Positions 34,241 to 42,009 of a stretch of 64,000 nt of DNA are shown piece after piece (position 1 is the stretch's first letter; every line of letters begins with the position of its first letter). Origin of the DNA: Phascolarctobacterium sp. (GTDB lineage: Bacteria > Bacillota > Negativicutes > Acidaminococcales > Acidaminococcaceae). The stretch is from contig NZ_JAUNOQ010000001.1 of NCBI RefSeq assembly GCF_030531065.1, positions 62,001 through 126,000 of the forward strand, given 5' to 3'. Position numbers and translations under genes: made by a program. The notes beneath the pieces were generated by a model, which was not told the DNA's origin, ran no database searches, and saw only the letters and a program-made list of their open reading frames with translations.

Positions 34241-34283
34241 ACAGAGAATTTATTTTGCTTTATGGCAAATTGCGGCAATATAA

Positions 34284-34320
34284 AAACTGGCGTAGGCTTT
34301 TGGGCTTACGCCAGTTTGCT
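34284..34320 (+). terminator. Terminator-like hairpin after XRE gene
   Basis: AAACTGGCGTA (34284-34294) pairs with TACGCCAGTTT (34307-34317); the T-run is weak. Confidence 0.6.
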
Positions 34321-34354
34321 TTACATCAGAGAGCTTGCAAATGATAATGCCTGC

Positions 34355-34383
34355 TTGCGGTGCGGCAGTGAATATACTATAAT
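34355..34383 (+). promoter_or_regulatory. Promoter of dnaX cluster
   Basis: TTGCGG (34355-34360), 17-bp spacer, TATAAT (34378-34383), 57 bases before the dnaX start. Confidence 0.7.
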
Positions 34384-34439
34384 ATTGATGTATGTAACGT
34401 GCGCCCGGAAGGGCGGCGCAAGCGAAGGGAGAGGGACGT

Positions 34440-36311
34440 ATGGCTTATGTTGCGCTGTACCGCAAATGGCGGCCGCAGAATTTTGATTCGCTGGTAGGGC
34501 AGCAGCCTGTGAAAACGGCGCTGACCAACGCCTTGACCAGCGGCAGAATAGCTCACGCTTATTTGTTCGCCGGGCCGCGGGGTACGGGCAAGACCAGTAC
34601 GGCGCGTATCTTAGCGAAGGCGCTGAACTGCGAGCAGGGGCCGACGCCTGCTCCCTGCGGCTGCTGCGATAATTGCGTGCGGATTGCCGCCGGAACCTCC
34701 ATGGATGTGTTCGAAATCGACGCGGCCTCCAACCGCGGCATCGACGAGATCAAGGCTCTGCGCGATCAGCTGGCCTTTACGCCGGTGGACTGCCGCTACA
34801 AGGTATATATTATTGACGAGGTGCATATGCTGACCACCGAGGCTTTCAACGCTTTGCTGAAAACCTTGGAGGAGCCGCCGCCGCACGTTATTTTTATTCT
34901 GGCGACGACGGACCCGCACCGGATTCCGGCGACGATTCATTCCCGCTGTCAGCGCTTTGATTTCCGTAGGGTGACGGTGGACGAAATTGCCGCGCATTTG
35001 GCTTTGGTAGCCGAGGGCAGCGGCATTACTGCGGACGCCGAGGCTTTGCGGCTGATTGCTATTCAGTCCGAGGGCGGTATGCGCGATGCGCTGAGCCTTT
35101 TGGACCAGTGCGGCGTGATGGCCAGGACGGTGACGGTGGACGTAGTGCGCGAGGTGTTGGGCATCGTGGGGCGCGAAGCTTTGCGGGAGCTGGTAGGAGC
35201 TATAGGACGGCAGGATCTGGCGGCCGCTTTAGGCAAGCTGAACCAGCTTTTGGAGCAGGGCAAGGACGTGGGGCAGGTGCTGACGGAGCTGGCGGAATAT
35301 CTGCGGGCCTTGCTGCTGTATCAGGCGGTGCCGGGCTATGACGAGGTTTATTTAACGGATACGCAGGAAGCCTTTCAGGCCCTGTCGCCGCTTTTTGCCC
35401 GCGACCGTCTGCTGGCGGCGGAGGAGCGGCTGCATGCCGCTGTGCTGGAACTCAAGGGTACGCTGCGTCCGAAGATTACGGCGGAGCTGTGCCTGCTGGA
35501 TTTGTGCCGTATCGAGGGCAGCACGCTGGCGGCGCTGACGGCCAGAGTGGAGCAGCTGGAGCGGCGGCTTGCCGGAGGCGCGGCTGTGCCGCCTGCGCCC
35601 CTTGCAGCCGGAGCTGGGGCCGCAAGGACGGAGGTGCAGGTGCAGCCTAAGGTTCAGCCTGCTTTTGTGCCGCCTGCCGGAGCTAAGCTGTATACCGGGC
35701 CGGAGGAGCCGCCGGAAGCGGAGCAGGACGACGGGCCTACGGCGGAGGAATTAGGGCAGCTGTCGTCTGCTCCGCCGATAAATAACCGTCCGCCAGTAGC
35801 TAAACCGGTTCCTGCCGCTAAAGCGGGCGCAGCGTCGCAGAAGGTTGCGTCGCAGGTTCCGGCGCAGTCTGTCGTCCGGCCGACGGCAGCAGGCGAGGAA
35901 TACGGCGGCGATTGGGCGGCTGGCGACGATTTCTGGAAGCAGACCTTGGAGCTGGTGCGTTCGGAAAAGAAGATGTCCATGTATTCCTGCGCCAAGGACG
36001 GGCGGGTCTACAGCTTTAGCAACGACGTACTGGTGGTGGCTTTTAAAGCGCCCTTTAAGAGCGAGCGCATGAATAAGGACGATTTCCGCAGCTATTTTGA
36101 GGAAATATTGCTGCGGCTGGCGCGTAGGCCGCTGCGGCTGCAGTGCGCGGCGGAAGCCAGCCTGCGGGCTTCAGGCGGGGCTGCTGCGGGAGCGAAGGCG
36201 CAGCCTGCTCCCCCCCAAAAAGAACAGGCGCCTGCGGCGGCTCCTCAGCAGCTGCCGGACAGCCTGCGCAAGGCTATGGACGCCTTCGGCGGTACGATAA
36301 CCGAGCTGTAA
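34440..36311 (+). CDS. dnaX: DNA polymerase III subunits gamma/tau
   Basis: 623-residue clamp-loader ATPase. Walker A GPRGTGKTSTARILAKALNC, four zinc ligands (CEQGPTPAPCGCCDNC), Walker B and SRC motif (VYIIDEVHMLTTEAFNALL, IHSRCQRFDFRR) are intact, followed by the domain III region and a long Pro/Ala-rich linker (residues 375-490) leading to a tau-type C-terminal domain. It opens the conserved dnaX-ybaB-recR order. The linker is unusually rich in Ala/Pro/Gly. I see no obvious slippery A-run for a programmed gamma frameshift. Confidence 0.95.
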   Translation: MAYVALYRKWRPQNFDSLVGQQPVKTALTNALTSGRIAHAYLFAGPRGTGKTSTARILAKALNCEQGPTPAPCGCCDNCVRIAAGTSMDVFEIDAASNRGIDEIKALRDQLAFTPVDCRYKVYIIDEVHMLTTEAFNALLKTLEEPPPHVIFILATTDPHRIPATIHSRCQRFDFRRVTVDEIAAHLALVAEGSGITADAEALRLIAIQSEGGMRDALSLLDQCGVMARTVTVDVVREVLGIVGREALRELVGAIGRQDLAAALGKLNQLLEQGKDVGQVLTELAEYLRALLLYQAVPGYDEVYLTDTQEAFQALSPLFARDRLLAAEERLHAAVLELKGTLRPKITAELCLLDLCRIEGSTLAALTARVEQLERRLAGGAAVPPAPLAAGAGAARTEVQVQPKVQPAFVPPAGAKLYTGPEEPPEAEQDDGPTAEELGQLSSAPPINNRPPVAKPVPAAKAGAASQKVASQVPAQSVVRPTAAGEEYGGDWAAGDDFWKQTLELVRSEKKMSMYSCAKDGRVYSFSNDVLVVAFKAPFKSERMNKDDFRSYFEEILLRLARRPLRLQCAAEASLRASGGAAAGAKAQPAPPQKEQAPAAAPQQLPDSLRKAMDAFGGTITEL

Positions 36312-36389
36312 TGCGATATGACGCTTTGTAATGCACAAGGCTCAATATAAATATTAAGCAATTAACGTATATTAAGGAGGAATTTGATT

Positions 36390-36716
36390 ATGTTTCCTGG
36401 TGGCATGGGTAATATGCAGGCAATGATGAAAAAGGTGCAGAAGATGCAGGCCGACATGGCAAAAATGCAGGAGGATTTGAAAAACCGTACTGTAGAGGCT
36501 TCTGTGGGCGGCGGCGCCGTAACCGTCGTAGTCAATGGCAAGAAGGAGCTGAAATCCATCAAAATAGCTCCGTCCGCTGTGGATCCGGAGGATGTGGAGA
36601 TGCTGGAGGACATGCTGCTGACTGCCGTTAACGACGCTATGAAGCAGATCGACGAAATGACGGAAAAGGAAATGGCTAAGGTTACAGGCGGCATGAAGCT
36701 GCCAGGCATGTTCTGA
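36390..36716 (+). CDS. YbaB/EbfC nucleoid-associated protein
   Basis: About 108-residue dimeric DNA-binding protein. Family blocks are present: a Met/Lys-rich N-terminal helix (NMQAMMKKVQKMQADMAKMQ), VEASVGGGAVTVVVNGKKEL and the C-terminal helix AVNDAMKQIDEMTEKEM. I take the ATG at 36390, which is 9 bases after AAGGAGG. It lies between dnaX and recR as in most Bacillota. Confidence 0.93.
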   Translation: MFPGGMGNMQAMMKKVQKMQADMAKMQEDLKNRTVEASVGGGAVTVVVNGKKELKSIKIAPSAVDPEDVEMLEDMLLTAVNDAMKQIDEMTEKEMAKVTGGMKLPGMF

Positions 36717-36717
36717 T

Positions 36718-37317
36718 ATGGCAAGAATGATCAGGCCGCTGGCTAATCTGTACGAGCAGCTGCGGCGGCTGCCGGGCGTAGGCTCCAAAACGGCCATGCG
36801 CCTGGCCTATCATATTATTGATATGCCTGCGGAGGAGGTGCGGCAGCTGGCGGAGGCCTTGAACGGCGCCAAGCAGCACATCCATTACTGCAGCCAGTGC
36901 TATAACCTGACGGACGGCGAGCTGTGCGAAATCTGCGGCGCACCCGACCGCGACCGGCATATTATCTGCGTAGTGGAGCAGCCCCAGGATATTGCCGCCA
37001 TGGAACGCAGCCGCGGCTATAACGGGCTGTACCATGTGCTGCATGGGGTACTGTCGCCCTTGGACGGCGTTGGTCCGGACAAGCTGCGCATCAGGGAGCT
37101 GTTCCAGCGGCTGCAAAGCGAAACAGTCAGCGAAATTATAATCGCTACCAATTCCGACGTGGAGGGCGAGGCCACGGCTACCTATCTGGCGCAACTTTTG
37201 AAGCCCTTGGGCATAACTGTCAGCCGCATTGCGCATGGCCTGCCCATGGGCGGCGATTTGGAATATGCGGATGAGGTTACTTTGTCCAAGGCTTTGGAAA
37301 ACCGACGGGCTATGTAA
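36718..37317 (+). CDS. recR: Recombination mediator RecR
   Basis: 199 residues, the normal length. Helix-hairpin-helix (LRRLPGVGSKTAMRLAYHI), the C4 zinc finger (CSQCYNLTDGELCEIC) and the Toprim domain (IICVVEQPQDIAAMERS, EIIIATNSDVEGEATATY) are all intact. With RecF and RecO it loads RecA at gaps. The ATG is 1 base after the YbaB stop. Confidence 0.96.
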   Translation: MARMIRPLANLYEQLRRLPGVGSKTAMRLAYHIIDMPAEEVRQLAEALNGAKQHIHYCSQCYNLTDGELCEICGAPDRDRHIICVVEQPQDIAAMERSRGYNGLYHVLHGVLSPLDGVGPDKLRIRELFQRLQSETVSEIIIATNSDVEGEATATYLAQLLKPLGITVSRIAHGLPMGGDLEYADEVTLSKALENRRAM

Positions 37318-37333
37318 AGAGGTGGACTTATAA

Positions 37334-37621
37334 ATGGAAATGTTGGAGGGGATTGCCGCCAGCGCAGGGCTGGGGCCTTTGGGCGCTTTAGGGCCGCTGC
37401 TGGTGGGCGTAGTGCTGCTGCTGCTCGTGGTCAAGCTGCTTTCCATGCCCTTTAAGCTGGTGTGGAACGGCATCTGCGGCGCGCTTTTGCTGTGGGTGGT
37501 CAATCTTTTGGGCTCCTTTGTGGGTTTTGGTTTGAAGATCACCGTCATTAAAGCGCTGATCGCCGGTTTCTTCGGCGTTCCCGGCGCAGCGGCAGTTATA
37601 TTATTTGAAATATTTGGCTAG
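37334..37621 (+). CDS. BofA-family membrane protein
   Basis: 95-residue protein with three hydrophobic segments and the BofA pattern (LVVKLLSMPFKLVWNGICGA, LLLWVVNLLG, TVIKALIAGFFGVPGAAAVI). In Bacillus BofA holds the SpoIVFB protease inactive during sporulation; its presence after recR is a lineage marker. Whether this organism sporulates cannot be judged here. AAAGAGGTGG precedes the ATG. Confidence 0.88.
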   Translation: MEMLEGIAASAGLGPLGALGPLLVGVVLLLLVVKLLSMPFKLVWNGICGALLLWVVNLLGSFVGFGLKITVIKALIAGFFGVPGAAAVILFEIFG

Positions 37622-37628
37622 TAAGCAG

Positions 37629-37667
37629 ATTCCCTGTGAGACGTAGCGCTTCGCAGGGATTTTTTGT
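37629..37667 (+). terminator. Intrinsic terminator of dnaX-recR-bofA cluster
   Basis: TCCCTG and CAGGGA arms with an inner GCG/CGC pair, followed by TTTTTT. Confidence 0.75.
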
Positions 37668-37695
37668 TACTATTGTAATCTTTGCGTAAATATTA

Positions 37696-37754
37696 TGTAT
37701 ACACGGGAATAATACTGTATACAATCAGACTTTTACGTTTTCCTCTGCTATAAT
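37696..37754 (+). promoter_or_regulatory. Extended -10 promoter with two TGTATACA operator boxes
   Basis: The 8-bp palindrome TGTATACA occurs at 37696-37703 and again at 37716-37723, exactly 20 bp apart (about two helical turns). The promoter has TGC-TATAAT (37746-37754) and no -35. The boxes centre near -61 and -41 from the predicted start, positions typical of activator sites. Confidence 0.6.
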
Positions 37755-37798
37755 TTAAAGCAGGAATAAGATTACATTTTTATTAGGGGGTTGTCAAA

Positions 37799-39010
37799 GT
37801 GAATTTATCTACAAAAATTTTAATTGGTCTGGCTCTCGGTATTATCGCCGGTTTAGAGCTGGGCGCTGAGGGCGCAGGCTTTGCCAAAGCCTGGATTGGA
37901 CCCTTAGGCACTATCTTTATGAACATGATCAAAATGGTCATTGTTCCGCTGGTATTTTCCAGTCTGGTTATCGGTGTGTGCAGCTTAGGCGATATTAAAA
38001 AGGTTGGCCGCATCGGTATTAAAACTCTCGCTTACTACCTGTCCACCACCGCTTTCGCTATCGTTATCGGTTTGGTAATCGGCACTGTTATGCAGCCCGG
38101 CGTAGGATTGTCCATGCCGGTAGAAACTGCTAAAGTTGCAGCTAAAGCCGCTCCTCCGATAATGAAGGTTATCGTGGATATTTTCCCGACCAATCCGATG
38201 GAGGCAATGCTGAAAGCTAATATGCTGCAGATCATCGTCTTCTCCCTGTTCATCGGCGTAGGCATTACCGCTGTGGGCGAAAAGGCTGATTACTTAAAGC
38301 ATACCATCGACGGACTGGCTGAGGTTTCCTATAAAATTGTCGGCATCATCATGTCCGTCGCTCCTATCGGCGTGTTCGGCTTGATTACTCCCGTTGTGGC
38401 AGCGAACGGCCCCGCCGTACTGCTGCCCTTGCTGAAGGTTGTTATCGCCGTATACTTGAGCTGCTTGCTGCACGCAATCTTTGTATATGGCGCAATGCTG
38501 AAATTTATTGGCAACACCGACGTTGTGAAATTTGCCAAGGGTATCGCTCCCGCTTCTCTGATGGCTTTCAGCTCCTGCTCCTCCGGCGGCACTTTGCCCC
38601 TGACCATGAGCTGTGCGCAAAAGCTGGGCGTTTCTAAAGAGGTTTCCAGCTTCGTTCTGCCCTTGGGCGCTACTATTAACATGGACGGCACCGCTGCCTA
38701 CCAGGGCGTATGCGCTCTGTTTATCGCTCAGCTGTACGGCATCGACCTGACCGGCGCGCAGTACTTCACCATCATCGTTACCGGTACCTTGGCTTCTATC
38801 GGTACCGCAGGCGTTCCCGGCGCGGGCTTCATCATGCTGACCATGATCCTGACCGCTTTGGGCTTGCCCTTGGAAGGTTCCGCTTTGATCGCAGGTATCG
38901 ACCGTATTCTGGATATGCCGCGTACCTCCGTGAATATCACCGGCGACGCAGCTGTTGCTTTCCTGGTTGACAAGAGCGAAAGAGCTAAGGCTAAAGAGCC
39001 TCTGTACTAA
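37799..39010 (+). CDS. Dicarboxylate/amino acid:cation symporter
   Basis: 403-residue DAACS-family transporter (GltP/DctA type), for glutamate, aspartate or C4-dicarboxylates with H+ or Na+. The Ser-rich re-entrant loop (SSCSSGGTLPLTMSC), the NMDGTA motif and the second hairpin (ASIGTAGVPGAGFIML) are intact. Start is a GTG with AGGGGG upstream. The promoter carries two TGTATACA boxes, suggesting control by a dimeric regulator; a fumarate/succinate or glutamate role would fit the fumarate-reductase genes at 60 kb. Confidence 0.92.
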   Translation: MNLSTKILIGLALGIIAGLELGAEGAGFAKAWIGPLGTIFMNMIKMVIVPLVFSSLVIGVCSLGDIKKVGRIGIKTLAYYLSTTAFAIVIGLVIGTVMQPGVGLSMPVETAKVAAKAAPPIMKVIVDIFPTNPMEAMLKANMLQIIVFSLFIGVGITAVGEKADYLKHTIDGLAEVSYKIVGIIMSVAPIGVFGLITPVVAANGPAVLLPLLKVVIAVYLSCLLHAIFVYGAMLKFIGNTDVVKFAKGIAPASLMAFSSCSSGGTLPLTMSCAQKLGVSKEVSSFVLPLGATINMDGTAAYQGVCALFIAQLYGIDLTGAQYFTIIVTGTLASIGTAGVPGAGFIMLTMILTALGLPLEGSALIAGIDRILDMPRTSVNITGDAAVAFLVDKSERAKAKEPLY

Positions 39011-39192
39011 TTTTCATATCGTCTTTCCCTGGCGTCGTTCGCTTCTGGCGGGCGGCGCCTTTCCTTATGTAAAATTGCTTACATTTGTCGGCTGCTTATG
39101 AGCAAATAAATAAATTTGCTGGCGGCATCTGGAAATTTGTACTATAATTTCTTATAAATCGCATATAAGTTTTCGAAAGGAAGGATTGTAGT

Positions 39193-39984
39193 ATGGTAAA
39201 TTTCAAAAAAATATGCGCAGGAACTTTATTGGCGGCAGCAATGCTGGGAATCGGCGGCCTTTTGCCGTCGGCTGAAGCTGGCAGGCTGCAGGATATTCAG
39301 GAACGCGGAACCCTTTTGGTAGGCAGTACCGGCGATTATAAGCCCATGTCCTATCTGAATAAGGAAACAGGAAAATATGAAGGCTTCGACTGCGAGGTGG
39401 CGGAGCTTTTAGCGAAGTCTCTGGGCGTAAAGGTGCAGTACGTGCCTACAACCTGGAAGACGCTTTCTGCCGACACTATGGCCGGTAAATTTGATATCGC
39501 TATCAGCGGCATCACCCGCACTTTTGCCCGCGCCAAAGATATGGATATGTCCCATGGCTATTTGCTGTTTGGCAAAACTATTTTGTGTCGTAAGGAGGAC
39601 GCTAAAAAATTCACCTGCGAAGCGGATTTGAATAAGAAAAATGTGCGCGTGATGGTAAATCCCGGCGGCACTAACGAAAAATTTGCTTTGTCCAATTTGC
39701 CGGACTGCACCTTGCTGGTGCATCCGCAGAATGCGGAAATTCCTTCGCTGATTGCCGAAGGCAAGGCTGACGTTATGATTACCGAAACCATGGAAGCCAG
39801 ACGTTATGTGCGCGACGACGCGCGCCTGGCTGCGCCGCTGATCGAAGATCCATTTACCAAGAACCAGTTCGGTATCCTGATGGCGAAGGGCGATCAGGAA
39901 TGGCTGAACTATGTCAACTTTTTCATGGAAGAAAAGGATATGGACGGCACGCTGGACAGGCTGGAAGAGGAATATATTAAATAA
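39193..39984 (+). CDS. Periplasmic PheC-like protein or amino-acid binding protein
   Basis: 263 residues with a cleavable signal (GTLLAAAMLGIGGLLPSAEA) and the family-3 solute-binding fold. Two blocks resemble periplasmic cyclohexadienyl dehydratase (PheC) more than ordinary binding proteins: VGSTGDYKPMSYLNKETGKY and VNPGGTNEKFALSNLP, plus TETMEAR near the C-terminus. PheC converts prephenate or arogenate to phenylpyruvate or phenylalanine. No permease or ATPase accompanies the gene, which supports an enzyme or orphan binding protein. Function is not certain. Confidence 0.65.
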   Translation: MVNFKKICAGTLLAAAMLGIGGLLPSAEAGRLQDIQERGTLLVGSTGDYKPMSYLNKETGKYEGFDCEVAELLAKSLGVKVQYVPTTWKTLSADTMAGKFDIAISGITRTFARAKDMDMSHGYLLFGKTILCRKEDAKKFTCEADLNKKNVRVMVNPGGTNEKFALSNLPDCTLLVHPQNAEIPSLIAEGKADVMITETMEARRYVRDDARLAAPLIEDPFTKNQFGILMAKGDQEWLNYVNFFMEEKDMDGTLDRLEEEYIK

Positions 39985-40055
39985 TTATTGCCTTTGTGCC
40001 GCAGGAAGCAAAAAATAACCGTAAGTAAAAACTTATAACCCCATATGAAGTTCAA

Positions 40056-40096
40056 AAGCAGTCGCGTTGACGTTCAAGCGTTTGGCGCGGCTGCTT
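40056..40096 (+). terminator. Terminator-like hairpin
   Basis: AAGCAG.CGCG (40056-40066) pairs with CGCG.CTGCTT (40086-40096); the following CTGCTTTGG is a weak T-run. Confidence 0.45.
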
Positions 40097-40135
40097 CTGC
40101 TTTGGGAAGCAAGACGCTTACCAAAGCAAAAACGC

Positions 40136-40164
40136 TTGATTTTCACCAGAAATTACAATATAAT
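40136..40164 (+). promoter_or_regulatory. Promoter of abiE locus
   Basis: TTGATT (40136-40141), 17-bp spacer, TATAAT (40159-40164), just upstream of AAGAGGTG and the ATG at 40184. Confidence 0.7.
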
Positions 40165-40183
40165 GATAATAAGAGGTGAAAAT

Positions 40184-40771
40184 ATGATAAAAACTCTTGC
40201 GATGCTTCTAGATGAATTAAAGGATTACGCTAATCCTTATAGCAAAATTTCGCGGATGGTAAAACAGGGCGAGTGTTTTCGCGTTGTCAAAAATTTGTAT
40301 GTGACCGAGCGTAATATACCTGGACATTTACTGGCTGGCAGCATATATGGGCCTTCATATATTTCTTTCGATTACGCCTTGAGCTATTATGGGATGATTC
40401 CCGAAGCAGTATATACTATAACTTGCGCGACGTTTGCAAAGAAAAAAAAGAAAAAATATGAGACACCGTTCGGCGTATTTACGTACAGGGATGTGCCGGA
40501 TGCCGCTTTTCCATTATGCTTACAAGTGCTTCAAGAGGGCGAATATTTTTATCGCATTGCTGAACCGGAAAAAGCGTTGTGCGATAAATTGTATACGCTT
40601 GTACCAATGGCGAATGCAAGAGCGCTGGCGGATTTATTGTTAGATGACCTTCGCATGGAAGAAGAAGCGTTAGCTGCTTTAAATCTAGATAAAATAAAGA
40701 TGTTGAGCGAACATTATCGTATTGGTAATATCCGAAAGCTTGTTACTTTGATAAGGAGAATGCAAAAATGA
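40184..40771 (+). CDS. abiEi: AbiEi-family antitoxin (type IV TA)
   Basis: 195-residue protein of the AbiEi antitoxin family: an N-terminal winged-helix-like region (SKISRMVKQGECFRVVKNLYV), the YISFDYALSYYGMIPEAVYTITCAT block and the EPEKALCDKLY motif of the C-terminal domain. AbiEi represses its own operon and counters the nucleotidyltransferase toxin without direct binding. The ATG at 40184 has AAGAGGTG upstream and the coding sequence is A+T-richer than its neighbours, pointing to transfer. Overlaps the toxin gene by 4 bases (ATGA). Confidence 0.85.
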   Translation: MIKTLAMLLDELKDYANPYSKISRMVKQGECFRVVKNLYVTERNIPGHLLAGSIYGPSYISFDYALSYYGMIPEAVYTITCATFAKKKKKKYETPFGVFTYRDVPDAAFPLCLQVLQEGEYFYRIAEPEKALCDKLYTLVPMANARALADLLLDDLRMEEEALAALNLDKIKMLSEHYRIGNIRKLVTLIRRMQK

Positions 40772-41640
40772 GCGCAGTTATCGAGCAAATGCTTGCTAAT
40801 TATAAAATAGAAAATTTTTATGACCAAAAGAACGCTATGAAAGAAATTATGCAAGAAATTGTGCTATGCGGTTTATCGCGCGCAGGTTTTTTTCAAAAGG
40901 CTGCTTTTTACGGAGGAACGGCTTTAAGAATTTTTTACGGTTTGGATCGTTTTTCTGAGGATTTGGATTTTTCGTTAGAAACTCCCGACTTCGAATTTGA
41001 TTTGGGTGGATATTTTCCTGTTTTACAAAAAGAGGTAAGGTCATTTGGCTTAAATGTAGAAATAAAAGAAAAGGCTAAGAGCAAGGATAGTAATATTCGT
41101 TCGGCGTTTCTTAAGGGCAATACCAAGGAGCATATGCTTTTATTTTACGCTGATTCTAAATTGGCAGAATCGGTCGCTAAAGGAGAAGTAGTAAAAATAA
41201 AATTTGAAATAGACGTTAATCCTCCGCCATATGCCACGTTTGAACATAAGTATCGTTTGCTGCCAACTCCTTACGCCGTAACAATGTATGATATGCCATC
41301 GCTCTTTGCCGGGAAAATTCATGCCGTTTTGTGTCGCGCTTGGCAGAATCGCATTAAAGGACGCGACCTTTACGATTACGTATTTTATCTGACGAGGAAT
41401 GCCGCGTGCAATCAAAAACATTTGCGGGCAAGGCTGTTGCAATCAAGTTATATTGACGAGCAAAAAGAATGTTCTTTGGCAGGAATTAAAGAAATGCTGA
41501 AAAATAAATTTGCTCAGATAGATTACAAACAGGCTAAACAAGACGTCGAACCTTTTATCAGGGACGCTAGGGTTTTAGATGTATGGAGCGCAGATTTTTT
41601 TCAGCAGATAACAGAGGGATTAAGGTTTGCTGGCGATTGA
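40768..41640 (+). CDS. abiEii: AbiEii nucleotidyltransferase toxin (type IV TA)
   Basis: 290-residue toxin of the AbiEii/AbiGii family. The nucleotidyltransferase core is visible: YGGTALR, RFSEDLDFS (metal-binding Asp pair) and, later, the Lys and Asp of AGKIHAVLCR and KGRDLYDY. These enzymes add nucleotides to tRNA 3' ends and stop growth, giving abortive phage resistance. Forms an operon with the antitoxin before it. A+T-rich codon use matches its partner and differs from the porins around. Confidence 0.88.
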   Translation: MSAVIEQMLANYKIENFYDQKNAMKEIMQEIVLCGLSRAGFFQKAAFYGGTALRIFYGLDRFSEDLDFSLETPDFEFDLGGYFPVLQKEVRSFGLNVEIKEKAKSKDSNIRSAFLKGNTKEHMLLFYADSKLAESVAKGEVVKIKFEIDVNPPPYATFEHKYRLLPTPYAVTMYDMPSLFAGKIHAVLCRAWQNRIKGRDLYDYVFYLTRNAACNQKHLRARLLQSSYIDEQKECSLAGIKEMLKNKFAQIDYKQAKQDVEPFIRDARVLDVWSADFFQQITEGLRFAGD

Positions 41641-41775
41641 GTCGAGAATATTTTTGGCGGATAGCGTAACGATTTCTTTCCCCCACCGCGTTGCAACGTG
41701 GCGGCGAAATTTTGCCGTAATATAAGAAATAGTGTAACAAATGATAAGTTTAACAGAAATTTTCAGAAAAGTATA
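41641..41775. other. Intergenic segment without recognised gene
   Basis: Contains the palindromic segment CCACCGC-gttgcaac-GTGGCGG (41683-41704 region). Without a T-run this is not a clear terminator. Nothing else stands out before the porin 2 promoter. Confidence 0.3.
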
Positions 41776-41804
41776 TTGACTATGCGGTCAAAATCGCATA
41801 TAAT
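41776..41804 (+). promoter_or_regulatory. Promoter of porin 2
   Basis: TTGACT (41776-41781), 17-bp spacer, TATAAT (41799-41804): close to consensus. It gives a leader of about 200 nt. Confidence 0.85.
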
Positions 41805-41910
41805 AGTCACAGTAGCTTAGCAAATGGTATACCCTAGGCAAGTATATCGCAAGCTGCTTCCACCCCACGTATTATAAAATTTCTGAGGCACGGGTAATGG
41901 CTGCCAGCTG

Positions 41911-41928
41911 GAGGAAACAAGGCAACTC
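41911..41928 (+). promoter_or_regulatory. Conserved porin-leader stem-loop, copy 2
   Basis: GAGGAAACAAGGCAACTC, 81 bases before the start codon. An outer GCCA/TGGC pairing extends the stem. A further hairpin GAGATTTT/AAAATCTC (about 41963-41990) lies just before the ribosome site, as for porin 1. Confidence 0.7.
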
Positions 41929-42009
41929 TTGGCGGACCGCAGTACATGAGCCTGCGCAAGGAGATTTTGTAATAAATAAAAATCTCTCATTAAAGAGGAG
42001 GAAAACAAA

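Noticed and set aside
34262-34486. 74-residue frame just before dnaX
   Set aside because: Crosses a hairpin and the dnaX promoter; no family resemblance.
34440-36311. Programmed frameshift in dnaX giving gamma
   Set aside because: No clear slippery A-rich heptamer followed by a hairpin was found near the end of domain III.
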